DNA of 28,235 nucleotides from Methylococcaceae bacterium UBA1147 (GCA_002311315.1 DBZZ01000076.1:1-28235); one strand, 5' to 3'. Numbered from the stretch's first letter, positions 6,886 through 15,114 are shown. Made by a program: numbers and translations. Notes: generated from the letters alone by a model not told the origin.

Positions 6886-9239
6886 CAATCCTCGCCACCA
6901 AACCGGAACAACTCTTCGTACCACGAGCCGAAATCCTCTAAGGGCGATTTCATGCACGGCGACACCGCGGCCGGAGCGTAACCGGAAATAAACGGGTATT
7001 CTACAGCATTACTACAGGCTTCATTGGCGCGCAACCCTGATTCCGAATCGATCCAGACCCATTCGATCGAATCCGGCGGGACAAGGTCCAGCGGCTGCCG
7101 GCTGACCTCTCTCATCAAGGCGGACCATAGCTTCAGTGCGCCTGAACTTCCGGTCAGCCGAATAGAACGGTTGTCATCCCGCCCCAGCCACACCACTGCT
7201 AGGTAATCACCGGAAAAACCCGCAGCCCAACTGTCCCTCAAATTGTTCGTTGTCCCCGTCTTGCCGGCAACAGCGTAGTTTGCTGAAAGTAACGAGTACA
7301 CCGAACGACCGCTCCCTTCCCGCATGACCTCCTGAAGCAGGGTATTGATCAGGAATACGGTGGCTGGATCTACCGCCTGTCTCACCGTCAGAGGATAGCG
7401 TCGTAATGGAGTTCCATCGTTGGCAAGGACCGCTCGGATCGAACGCAAAGGAGTCCTGAAACCGTCGGCTGCGAGGGTCTGATACATCTGCGTGACCTCC
7501 AGCGGAGACAATTCAATCGCCCCCAGAAGAATCGACGGATATTTCCGGATTTTTCGTTCAATCCCAAGGTTACGAAGCGTCTTTACAACACGCCCGATGC
7601 CGACATCCAACCCCACGTGCACTGCGGACAGGTTATAGGACATGGCCAATGCCCGGTGTAGTTCGACTGGCCCGTGCTCTTTCCTATCAAAATTCCTTGG
7701 GGCCCAGGTTTTTCCACCGCTTTCGAGTTCAACCGCGACGTCATCGATACGGGTAACAACGCTATACCTTTCCGGATCGTCCAACGCCGTGAGGTACACT
7801 GCAGGCTTGACCAGCGACCCAATCATGCGCTGAATGTCCGTGGCCCTGTTCAACCCATTGAACCGTGCATCCCGCCCGCCGAGCAGGGCGGCAATTTCAC
7901 CGCCTTCCCGCCGAGTGACCACCGTTGCCACCTGCAATCGCTCGACCTTCGGTCTTTTTTCAAGAGCCTTGAGTGTTTTTTCGGCGTTGGTTTCCAAGGC
8001 TTTTTGCACTGGCAACTCCAGAGTTGTCAGAATCTGGAGCCCCTCCGACGTGAGGTCTTCCTCCCGATACTCAACGCGCAACTGATGACGAACAACATCC
8101 ATGAAAGCCGGAAACCGGGTTGTGGTATGCCGCCCCCTGCTACTGACTTCAAGCGGCATTTTCTTGGCCCGAGTAGCTTGCTCAGGAGTCACGTGTCCAA
8201 GTTCCTTCATCAGATCGATCACCAGATTTCTGCGCCGGGTGGCACGTTCCGGGGACCGACGTGGATTGTAGTAGGAGGCACCCTTGACCAGGCCGGCTAG
8301 CAGTGCAATGTGATGAAGTTCCAGATCGCCCAGAGAACGGTCAAAGTAGAACTGGCTCGCCAAGCCAAAGCCATGGATCGCCCTTCGACCCTCCTGGCCA
8401 AGAAAGACTTCATTCACATAGGCCTCGAGAATCTCGTCCTTGTCATAGTGAAATTCGAGAATCACCGCCATCATCGCTTCGTTGGCCTTTCGCCAAAGGC
8501 TCCGGCTCGGATTCAGATAGAGGTTCTTCACCAGTTGCTGGGTGATTGTGCTACCCCCCTGAACCACTCCTCCAGCACGGAGATTGGCAATCACCGCTCT
8601 CAGAATTGCCTTGGGAGAAACCCCGTAATGCTGATAGAAATTCCTGTCTTCTGTGGCTAGCAAAGCTTCTATTAGCATCGGTGGAGCCTCTTGTAGCCGA
8701 GCCAGGATTCTGTCTTCGTTGTGGCTCGGGTAAAAACTGTCGATCTGGACCGGATCCATGCGTAATATGGCAATGCTCTTGCCACTATCAATGTCCTTCA
8801 GCGACTTTACTTCCCCCCCTACAAAGTCCATCTCAATCCCTCGACTGGGCTGCTCCTCGTCCCAAAACCGGAATGGCCGGGTCGAGACCTTGAATCGATT
8901 TAGGTTACGGAAATAGGTAGCCTCGGTTGATAACCGGCGATCCTTTCGATATCTCAATTGCTGAAGCAGGTCTTCGAATGCATCGGCCTTTAGCGGCGCT
9001 CCAACGTAAAGCTCTGTAGGGCTAGCATAAACGTGCGCGGGAATCGACCACCGCTTCCCTTCGAATAAATGGCGAACCGAGTAATCAAGGTATCCAATGT
9101 AAACCACAAAAACAAAGCCAGGTATGAGAATTCCCCAGAACAAAAATAGCCGTTGAATTCGGTTCCACAACCGTGTCCGGAAGCTCTTTTTCCGCCCCCT
9201 TCGAACCGATGTGTTTTTTTTTCTACGCTTTGCTGTCAT
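6885..9239 (-). CDS. mrcB: Bifunctional penicillin-binding protein 1b
   Basis: PBP1b polymerises and cross-links peptidoglycan at the inner membrane. Order of parts: a basic cytoplasmic tail (1-30), one membrane anchor (31-52), a UB2H-like region (about 65-150) that docks regulators, the GT51 glycosyltransferase with catalytic Glu197 in EDRNFYQH and GGSTITQQL (228-236), and the transpeptidase with SLVK (Ser475-Lys478), SYN (534-536) and KTGT (660-663). Length 784 is normal for class A PBP1b. The UB2H-like region supports the 1b rather than the 1a type. It begins with ATG after CAGGAAC. The neighbouring coupled lipoprotein is its likely activator. It is transcribed divergently from lexA across a 470-base gap. 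Confidence 0.95.
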   Translation of the reverse strand: MTAKRRKKNTSVRRGRKKSFRTRLWNRIQRLFLFWGILIPGFVFVVYIGYLDYSVRHLFEGKRWSIPAHVYASPTELYVGAPLKADAFEDLLQQLRYRKDRRLSTEATYFRNLNRFKVSTRPFRFWDEEQPSRGIEMDFVGGEVKSLKDIDSGKSIAILRMDPVQIDSFYPSHNEDRILARLQEAPPMLIEALLATEDRNFYQHYGVSPKAILRAVIANLRAGGVVQGGSTITQQLVKNLYLNPSRSLWRKANEAMMAVILEFHYDKDEILEAYVNEVFLGQEGRRAIHGFGLASQFYFDRSLGDLELHHIALLAGLVKGASYYNPRRSPERATRRRNLVIDLMKELGHVTPEQATRAKKMPLEVSSRGRHTTTRFPAFMDVVRHQLRVEYREEDLTSEGLQILTTLELPVQKALETNAEKTLKALEKRPKVERLQVATVVTRREGGEIAALLGGRDARFNGLNRATDIQRMIGSLVKPAVYLTALDDPERYSVVTRIDDVAVELESGGKTWAPRNFDRKEHGPVELHRALAMSYNLSAVHVGLDVGIGRVVKTLRNLGIERKIRKYPSILLGAIELSPLEVTQMYQTLAADGFRTPLRSIRAVLANDGTPLRRYPLTVRQAVDPATVFLINTLLQEVMREGSGRSVYSLLSANYAVAGKTGTTNNLRDSWAAGFSGDYLAVVWLGRDDNRSIRLTGSSGALKLWSALMREVSRQPLDLVPPDSIEWVWIDSESGLRANEACSNAVEYPFISGYAPAAVSPCMKSPLEDFGSWYEELFRFGGED

Positions 9240-9604
9240 GTTCCTGAAAAACGCGTTTAAACATCTGAGCAGTTATTGCCGTCTTACCGACACCTCGACT
9301 AACCGCACATCCTATATCAGTGACCCGAATCTAATTCCAGGGTAGTATCCGGGTCGGCCCCCACGCTTCTGGCCAACTAACAGGATTAACCCTTTTCCCT
9401 GCAAATCGTTTTGCGACTTGCACATACGACCGGATCCGGCATATAGGCGTTCCAGACCAAGTCCCAATCGTTAACGAGAAAACCCGGAAAAACAAGCAAA
9501 GAATCACCCGAATCGGCAACGCTGTTGCAGATAAAGAATACACCCGTGCGGATACCGTCAAGGCTTGGAGACACACTCTGCCACAACAACGTTTCCCATT
9601 AAAG
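9240..9604. other. Gap between mrcB and the lexA promoter
   Basis: No recognisable gene lies here. It must contain the mrcB promoter on the minus strand; a TATAGG-like box is visible near 9313-9318 but without a convincing -35. A minus-strand frame (9386-9589) has codon use resembling local genes but no ribosome binding site and no family I recognise. It may be a decayed gene. No tRNA-like or strongly repetitive structure was seen. Confidence 0.4.
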
Positions 9605-9633
9605 TTCACGAGCCTAAACCTAGACTTTATATT
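9605..9633 (+). promoter_or_regulatory. Putative sigma-70 promoter of lexA
   Basis: TTCACG (9605-9610) and TATATT (9628-9633) are separated by 17 bases, matching four and five of six consensus positions. Transcription would begin near 9640, just before the two LexA-type boxes, so a bound repressor would block initiation or escape. This is the best-fitting promoter in the lexA leader but has not been shown to be used. Confidence 0.45.
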
Positions 9634-9648
9634 TTTTCAAAACCCCTT

Positions 9649-9664
9649 GTTCTCTATTCGTTCT
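9649..9664 (+). promoter_or_regulatory. LexA-type operator 1 (GTTC-N7-GTTC)
   Basis: GTTC at 9649-9652 and again at 9660-9663 with exactly seven bases between is the SOS box known from alphaproteobacteria. It lies at the likely transcription start of lexA. The whole 16 bases recur inverted at 9681-9696 with one mismatch. Confidence 0.7.
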
Positions 9665-9680
9665 TGAGTTACCCTGAAAG

Positions 9681-9696
9681 AGAACTAATAGAGAAC
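9681..9696 (-). promoter_or_regulatory. LexA-type operator 2 (inverted copy)
   Basis: GAAC at 9682-9685 and 9693-9696 with seven bases between is the reverse complement of the same box. It abuts the lexA ribosome binding site (GGGAGGA, 9697-9703). Its centre is 32 bases, about three helical turns, from the first operator, so two LexA dimers could bind the same face. Confidence 0.7.
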
Positions 9697-9709
9697 GGGA
9701 GGAAGTTCC

Positions 9710-10330
9710 TTGAACGCTAGGCATTCTCTGACACGCCGCCAGCAAGAAATCTACGATTTCCTGCTGCAACACAACGCAGATTTCGCAAACCCACCCACAC
9801 TGGATGAACTATGCCAGGCGATCGGAATCAAGTCTCGCGGATCCTTGCACAAGCATATCCAAGCACTGGTTGAAGCTAAGCTGATACAACCGGCAAACGG
9901 CCGGCAACGCGGTATACGCCTTACCGAAAACGCCCTCGAGTCGGACAACCTGATCCCCATGATGGGCTTCATTGCGGCGGGTAGTCCGATCGAGGCAATT
10001 GAAAACCCGGAAATGATGGATATTCCAGAGCTTCTGAAAAGTCAAGGGTCCTGTTACATCCTGCAGGTAAAAGGGGAGTCTATGATCGAGGACGGGATTC
10101 TTGACGGAGACTGGGTAATTATAGAGCGGCGCAGTCATGCCAGGAATGGAGAAATTGTCGTTGCCCTGATTGATGGAGTCGATGCAACGCTCAAGCATAT
10201 CGAGCAACACCCTGGAGAAATCATTCTGCATCCTGCCAATTCAACCATAGGATCAATGCGTTTCCCATCGACACAGGTCGAAATCCAGGGGGTCCTTGTG
10301 GGTCAGATGCGCCGTTACGGGAATTCTTGA
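9710..10330 (+). CDS. lexA: LexA, SOS repressor and self-cleaving protease
   Basis: LexA represses the DNA-damage regulon and cuts itself when RecA is active. The N-terminal winged helix-turn-helix covers about residues 1-70, with recognition helix near 42-54 (SRGSLHKHIQALV). The cleavage bond is Ala90-Gly91, with catalytic Ser124 (KGESM) and Lys162 (TLKHI). It is 206 residues, a normal length. The start is TTG, chosen because GGGAGGA precedes it at good spacing and LTRRQQEIYDFL follows at once. The recognition helix resembles the SKSGIHR type of alphaproteobacterial LexA more than the E. coli helix, which fits the two GTTC-type operators in its own leader. Autoregulation is therefore likely, with an unusual operator specificity for this class. 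Confidence 0.93.
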   Translation: MNARHSLTRRQQEIYDFLLQHNADFANPPTLDELCQAIGIKSRGSLHKHIQALVEAKLIQPANGRQRGIRLTENALESDNLIPMMGFIAAGSPIEAIENPEMMDIPELLKSQGSCYILQVKGESMIEDGILDGDWVIIERRSHARNGEIVVALIDGVDATLKHIEQHPGEIILHPANSTIGSMRFPSTQVEIQGVLVGQMRRYGNS

Positions 10331-10436
10331 TGCAAGCCGTGAATGTTCACAAATCCACATTCCTGAATCCGTCAAACGATAAAAATCCAACAGGGTAATT
10401 GAACCCGAAGATTAACCGACTGAAGGAGGTTTCAAC

Positions 10437-10589
10437 ATGTACACACACGTTCATATGAAAGATCAGGTCAAGGACCGTATTGACATCATCATGCAGGACG
10501 CTGAACACATCAGCCTGGACGATTATGCCCAAACCGCCGTGACCTTATTGATTGTCTTTGTTTTTCTCGCTCTGGGGCTCGTCTGGTAA
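10437..10589 (+). CDS. 50-residue tail-anchored membrane protein
   Basis: This is a short gene with a near-perfect ribosome binding site (AAGGAGGT, 10423-10430) six bases before the ATG and a TAA stop. The product is 50 residues: a polar, acidic, probably helical N-terminal part (1-33) and one hydrophobic C-terminal segment (34-50, AVTLLIVFVFLALGLVW) that should anchor it in the inner membrane. I do not recognise the family. It begins 106 bases after lexA on the same strand with no clear terminator between, so it may be co-transcribed and SOS-controlled. Small membrane proteins induced by DNA damage, such as Caulobacter SidA, block division, but that parallel is only inference. Confidence 0.65.
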   Translation: MYTHVHMKDQVKDRIDIIMQDAEHISLDDYAQTAVTLLIVFVFLALGLVW

Positions 10590-10749
10590 ATGCTCTCCTG
10601 AATCAAGGACTAACGAAAATCAGGCCGCACCGAAACCGTCCCCTTGCGGCCCGGGTTGTATCAAGAACCGCGAATACAAACCCGGAATCATGAATCCAGG
10701 AGCAATGCTTTTGCGATCATCTTTCGGTCATCGACCGAGACCTCGGCAT

Positions 10750-11298
10750 CTATCGGGAAATCAGGTTAAGAAATTCTGAGCGGGAACTAAAATGCTCCCG
10801 AAAAATGCCTAGCATGACAGAGGTTGTCATTACCGAATTCTGCTTCTGGACACCCCGCATCATCATGCACAGGTGTTTAGCCTCGATAACCACGGCTACG
10901 CCCTTTGCTCCTACGGCTTCTTGAATGGCATCGGCGATCTGCTTAGTCAGCTTTTCCTGTATCTGCAACCTGCGGCCATACATATCAACGATACGGGCTA
11001 CCTTGGACAGCCCGAGCACCTTTCCGTCGGGAAGGTAGCCTACATGGCACTTGCCGATAAACGGCAAAAGATGATGCTCACACAATGAATACAGTTCGAT
11101 ATCTTTCACAATCACCATATCCTCTGTATCGGCCTGGAATATTGCTCCGTTTAAAACCATTTCCAACGACTGGTTATAACCATGATTGAGAAACCGAAAG
11201 GCTTCTGCGGCCCGTTTCGGCGTGTCCACCAGACCTTCACGGCCAATGTCTTCGCCAATTTCTTCTAGTATGCTTGCAAAGTGTTTTTCTATTTTCAT
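10750..11298 (-). CDS. folE: GTP cyclohydrolase I (FolE1)
   Basis: FolE1 converts GTP to dihydroneopterin triphosphate, the first step of folate and tetrahydropterin synthesis, as a zinc-dependent cytosolic decamer. The zinc ligands are visible as Cys73 and His76 in LCEHHLLPF and Cys144 in KHLCMMMRGV, which marks the zinc (type IA) enzyme rather than FolE2. Length is 182 residues, without the long eukaryotic N-terminal extension. It starts with ATG and ends in a region shared with the convergent small gene. It follows dusA by 140 bases. No riboswitch-like structure was noticed in that gap. Confidence 0.95.
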   Translation of the reverse strand: MKIEKHFASILEEIGEDIGREGLVDTPKRAAEAFRFLNHGYNQSLEMVLNGAIFQADTEDMVIVKDIELYSLCEHHLLPFIGKCHVGYLPDGKVLGLSKVARIVDMYGRRLQIQEKLTKQIADAIQEAVGAKGVAVVIEAKHLCMMMRGVQKQNSVMTTSVMLGIFREHFSSRSEFLNLISR

Positions 11299-11438
11299 TT
11301 AAAGCTGTTACTAACGCATATTTCCAAAAAATATTTTATGTACAAAAACCCTCCGGCCGCCCATTTTTCAACCAAACCTGAAGCTATAAAGCGGATCATA
11401 CCCAATAATGGTCACTGGTACATCACGGGTGCCGCGGA

Positions 11439-12455
11439 TCATTCAGTAACCGTCAACGCACTCATTATGACACCGGCGTCCACATGCCGGGCTCTGCCGA
11501 GTTCAGATAATGTTCGACGCCATTCCCTGGCCCTCGGGCGGGCATGAAACAGTCCCAGCATGTGCCGGGTAATACCTGATAACAGAAGTCCTTGATCCAG
11601 TTGCTGCTGAACATACGGAAGGTATTCAGCAAGTACTTCCGCACGGGAAAGGACCGCCCGGTTGTCCCCGTAAATGCGCCGATCAAGTTCAGAAAACAGG
11701 TAAGGGTTCTTGTAACCTTCGCGACCGATCATGACTCCGTCCACTCGCGAGAGATGTTCTTCCGCCTGATCCAGGCTACAGATCCCACCGTTGATTACGA
11801 TTTCGAGTTCAGGATAATCCTGCTTGAGCCTGAAAACCCTATTATACCGGAGAGGGGGAACCTTTCTGTTGTCCTTGGGCGACAAACCCATCAATATCGC
11901 CTTCCTAGCATGGATGACAAACTTCCTGCAACCCGCGTCCCGAACCTTTTCAATAAAGTTAGCAAGAAACTCGTAGGAATCTTGAGAATCGATACCAATC
12001 CGGGTTTTTACCGATACCGGCACCGAGCAGTTTGATCGCATCGCTGCGACACCTGCCGCGACCCTGTCCGGGTCTGCCATCAGGCAGGCCCCAATCCGGC
12101 CTTCCTGGACCCGTCCGCTTGGACAACCGACGTTAAGGTTGATTTCACTATAGCCATAGTCCGCTGCGATCTTCGCAGATTCGGCCAGTTCGGCAGGATT
12201 ACTTCCGCCCAGTTGAATCGCAACCGGTTGTTCCAGCGGATGATATTGAAGAAACCGATCACGATCACCGTAAACCAGGGCCCCTGTGGTGATCATCTCG
12301 GTGTAGAGAAGGATCCTGCGAGAAATGAGACGCACCAGGTACCGAAAATGTCGGTCCGTGCACTCCATCATGGGCGCTAGAGAAACCGGGTTGCGCAGAA
12401 CGGGCCTCAGTAGGTTCCGGATTTCGATTTTTCCAGTATTTCGTACTGGTTCCAA
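11439..12455 (-). CDS. dusA: tRNA-dihydrouridine synthase DusA
   Basis: DusA reduces U20/U20a in the tRNA D-loop using FMN and NADPH. The TIM-barrel motifs are clear: APMMECTDRHFRY (27-39), YTEMITTGA (51-59), LNVGCPS with catalytic Cys111, and HARKAILMGLSPKDNR, which is specific to the DusA branch. The best start is TTG at 12455 with AAGGTGA just upstream, inside the end of the preceding membrane-protein gene (49-base overlap). The next in-frame ATG is at 12371, within the conserved APMM motif and so too late. Length is then 338 residues, normal for DusA. The overlap implies coupling to the upstream gene. Confidence 0.93.
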   Translation of the reverse strand: MEPVRNTGKIEIRNLLRPVLRNPVSLAPMMECTDRHFRYLVRLISRRILLYTEMITTGALVYGDRDRFLQYHPLEQPVAIQLGGSNPAELAESAKIAADYGYSEINLNVGCPSGRVQEGRIGACLMADPDRVAAGVAAMRSNCSVPVSVKTRIGIDSQDSYEFLANFIEKVRDAGCRKFVIHARKAILMGLSPKDNRKVPPLRYNRVFRLKQDYPELEIVINGGICSLDQAEEHLSRVDGVMIGREGYKNPYLFSELDRRIYGDNRAVLSRAEVLAEYLPYVQQQLDQGLLLSGITRHMLGLFHARPRAREWRRTLSELGRARHVDAGVIMSALTVTE

Positions 12456-13105
12456 CGATCACCTTGAATCTGTCGAAGGCGGTAGTACCCACGTAGCCAT
12501 ATCCCTCCAAATACCATCAGCGCTAGGCCCCATGACGCTATTCCGATGTAAAAGTAGTTTTTTAGGCCGAGGAATTCATGCATCAGAGGGTCAAAATACA
12601 CTGCCGTCGAGCCAGTGATCGTTTCCCCAAACCCGGACGGGCTGCTGAACAATGCCAAAGCCGTGGCCGCATTCTGCTGGGAATATGCACGAAGGACCTT
12701 CAGATCCTCCCTGAGCACCTGGATAGTTTCGAGATCCTCCTGGGAGATAACCCCGGCCTTCAGGCTCCTTTCGAGCTGCTGGACCTTTGTTTCCAATTTC
12801 GCCGTAATCAGGACGTTCATCTGCCCTTTGAGCAACTCGACATCCCTTGACAGGGACGAAGAATAGATGCTCTGGCCAGCTAATGGCAGGCGAGCGGGAT
12901 TGCCCTGCTCCGGAAAGGCCTGTTGCTGCACAAGGAAAAGAAAAGCGATGGTCAAAAAGGAGCCGCCGGACAACAACAGGAAAGCCCAGAACAAACCAAT
13001 TCTTCTCGGTCGCCGTTGAACAAAGCCATGTTCCAGTACGGAAGAAACCACCTCGGGCGACATGCTTTTTCTATTTCTTTTCTTTTTTTTAGATCCGCCC
13101 GACAT
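12407..13105 (-). CDS. Two-helix coiled-coil membrane protein, unknown
   Basis: I do not recognise this 232-residue protein. It has a very basic N-terminus (SKKKKRNRK), a first membrane helix at about 37-60, a periplasmic part with a probable coiled coil at 86-142 (heptad-like VELLKGQMNVLITAKLET and later helices), and a second membrane helix at about 184-204 followed by a basic cytoplasmic tail. Topology is N-in, C-in. The start is one of two adjacent ATGs (13108 or 13105); GGAG lies seven bases before the second, and the frame opens further upstream without a binding site. It overlaps dusA and follows pdxJ, where acpS is usually found. The layout suggests a scaffold or sensor, without firm evidence. 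Confidence 0.8.
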   Translation of the reverse strand: MSGGSKKKKRNRKSMSPEVVSSVLEHGFVQRRPRRIGLFWAFLLLSGGSFLTIAFLFLVQQQAFPEQGNPARLPLAGQSIYSSSLSRDVELLKGQMNVLITAKLETKVQQLERSLKAGVISQEDLETIQVLREDLKVLRAYSQQNAATALALFSSPSGFGETITGSTAVYFDPLMHEFLGLKNYFYIGIASWGLALMVFGGIWLRGYYRLRQIQGDRWNQYEILEKSKSGTY

Positions 13106-13325
13106 CATCACACTCCACGAATTCCCAAAGTCTCGTAAACCCAACCCGACAGGCTTACAGTTGAAACCGCGAGATCCCTGAAATGGGTCTGGAAGCGCAA
13201 CACAATAGTGCCCTCGAGCTTGGGAAATTCAGTAACACATTTTCTGTCCCCCCACCGCCGAATAACCGGTACAGAAACGAAAAATTTGGGTTGTGAATCA
13301 TGACAGATATAATAAACAGGGTCAA

Positions 13326-14081
13326 TCAGGATGTCCTGGATGCAAGTAGGCAACGTTTCATATCACGCACCGCAGAGTCCAATCCTGTAATCAGGGCCCT
13401 GGCGATAATGGAATGGCCAATATTCAATTCCACGACTTCCGGGATGCGGCCGATTGCTTCAACGTTGTGGTAATCGAGCCCATGCCCAGCGTTGACCTGC
13501 AACCCTGCTGACTTCGCGTAAGTGGCCGCCCCACGAATACGCTCCAATTCAACGCCTTTAATCTGTTCGTTAGCGGCATCTGCATAACTTCCAGTATGCA
13601 GTTCTATCACAGGAGCTCTCGTCTCTAGAACCGCATCAATCTGCCGCGGGTCGGGGTCAATGAACAGGGAGACCTGACAGCCAGCCGCAGACAACTCCGA
13701 ACACCCCTCCTTAATTTCGGCCAGATTTGATTTGACGTCCAGTCCTCCTTCGGTTGTAAGTTCTTCCCGTTTTTCCGGTACCAGACAGCAGGCGAATGGA
13801 CGAACACGGCACGCGATTTCAATCATTTCCGCAGTCACCGCCATTTCGAGGTTCAACCGTGTATGGATCATGTCCTTCAGCAAAAGGATATCCCGATCCT
13901 GAATGTGACGCCGGTCTTCCCTCAGATGCGCGGTAATACCATCAGCCCCCGCCTGTTCCGCAACGACAGCCGCCTGAACCGGCTCCGGATAGCGGGTACC
14001 CCTCACCTGCCGAATCGTAGCAACATGGTCGATATTAACCCCCAGTAGAAGCGGCGAACTTGCACCCGGATTTTCGTTCAT
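13326..14081 (-). CDS. pdxJ: Pyridoxine 5'-phosphate synthase PdxJ
   Basis: PdxJ condenses 1-deoxyxylulose 5-phosphate with 3-amino-2-oxopropyl phosphate to form pyridoxine 5'-phosphate. The N-terminal LLGVNIDHVATIRQVRGT and the HLREDRRHIQDRD segment are family signatures, and VNAGHGLDYHNV and ELNIGHSIIARAL mark the C-terminal half. I prefer the ATG at 14081, with AGGA and AAGG just upstream, giving 251 residues. A TTG seven codons earlier (14102) is possible. It lies in the usual order after recO. The usual downstream acpS is absent. Confidence 0.95.
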   Translation of the reverse strand: MNENPGASSPLLLGVNIDHVATIRQVRGTRYPEPVQAAVVAEQAGADGITAHLREDRRHIQDRDILLLKDMIHTRLNLEMAVTAEMIEIACRVRPFACCLVPEKREELTTEGGLDVKSNLAEIKEGCSELSAAGCQVSLFIDPDPRQIDAVLETRAPVIELHTGSYADAANEQIKGVELERIRGAATYAKSAGLQVNAGHGLDYHNVEAIGRIPEVVELNIGHSIIARALITGLDSAVRDMKRCLLASRTS

Positions 14082-14307
14082 TATCCTAACCTTTTCATTC
14101 AAACCTTGAGCCTACAGAATGTACCCGTTCTCACAAGAATATATCGCCGGATTGGTTAACACGGCCCCAACCAGGCCAGACTCAGGAGGTGCAGTGCGAA
14201 CTAGACGTTGTCACACTCCATCGTTATCCCCTTGCGACAGTAAACCATCAGCCACGCCTGCCTTCCCTGCGGAAATGCCAGATAACCTGCCATCAAGCCC
14301 ATTCATT

Positions 14308-15009
14308 TCACGCCTTGAACAAAAACCGGCTTCGAAGAGTTTTCTCTCCAAGGTAATGGTCAATCATCATTCGCATCAGGCACTTGGATTCCGTCAGTTG
14401 CTCAGTACCATCGAGTTTTCGCTGCACGAGACTGATCAGGGTAGATCCACCGATGCTGTCCACCAACCGATTGGATTCCACCAGACCCTGCCCCGGCCAA
14501 TATCGATATCTCTTGCCAGCTTCGACTTCCGCACCAGTTTTGGAATCGTACTCAATCTGTAACCCAAAACCTGTTTCGTTCAGCAGGGCAAATTCAAAAT
14601 AACGTAGGGCCGTCTCAACTTCCGGGTTCTCCGAAAGTGACACCAGAGTCGCTGCATAATGGGAAAAAAGATTCGGATGTGGGTCGTGCCGATGCAGAAA
14701 GTAATTCAGCAGTTCGTTCAAGTAGAATCCGCAATACAGGCTTTTTCCGGTCAGCCGAAGACCCGGAGGAATCAGTTCGACCGATGTCATGGTATAAAGG
14801 TCGGACTTACCAATCCAGGACAGTCGAAGCGGGTTGAACGGTTCCAGCACCGCCGCACCGCCTCGACGGTTTTTTCGAACACCTCTGGCAACCAGGCCAA
14901 TCTTGCCATAGTCACAACTGAACACGTCAAGCAACAAGCTGCTTTCCCGATACGGCCGCTTGTGCAAAACGAAGGCGCTTTGCAAGGAAACCCGCTGTTT
15001 TTGGTTCAC
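14308..15009 (-). CDS. recO: DNA repair protein RecO
   Basis: RecO helps RecR load RecA onto SSB-coated single strands and anneals DNA in the RecFOR pathway. The N-terminal OB-fold is recognisable (AFVLHKRPYRESSLLLDVFS, then GKIGLVARGVRK near 36-47), followed by the helical domain with YCGFYLNELLNYFLHRHDPH. Length is 233 residues, as in E. coli. The start is GTG with GGAGAGG before it. The cysteine zinc motif found in some RecO proteins is not visible. It follows era by 105 bases in the usual order. Confidence 0.92.
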   Translation of the reverse strand: MNQKQRVSLQSAFVLHKRPYRESSLLLDVFSCDYGKIGLVARGVRKNRRGGAAVLEPFNPLRLSWIGKSDLYTMTSVELIPPGLRLTGKSLYCGFYLNELLNYFLHRHDPHPNLFSHYAATLVSLSENPEVETALRYFEFALLNETGFGLQIEYDSKTGAEVEAGKRYRYWPGQGLVESNRLVDSIGGSTLISLVQRKLDGTEQLTESKCLMRMMIDHYLGEKTLRSRFLFKA

Positions 15010-15114
15010 GCTACCTCTCCTAGAGGCACTTTCCCAGGAACAAAGTCCGATTTCTCTAGTCTGACATCCCTACCCCGCATACAAGACACGCCCGACGGAC
15101 AAATCGGTCTATGC

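Noticed and set aside
10623..10651. GGCCGCA/TGCGGCC stem after the 50-residue gene
   Set aside because: Fifteen-base loop and no following T-run; could be a weak structure only.
10725..10737. CGGTC/GACCG palindrome near the folE end
   Set aside because: Short stem with no T-run on either strand, so not a convincing terminator.
10552..10779. Plus-strand frame of 75 codons after lexA
   Set aside because: It overlaps the well-supported 50-residue gene in another frame and has no ribosome binding site.
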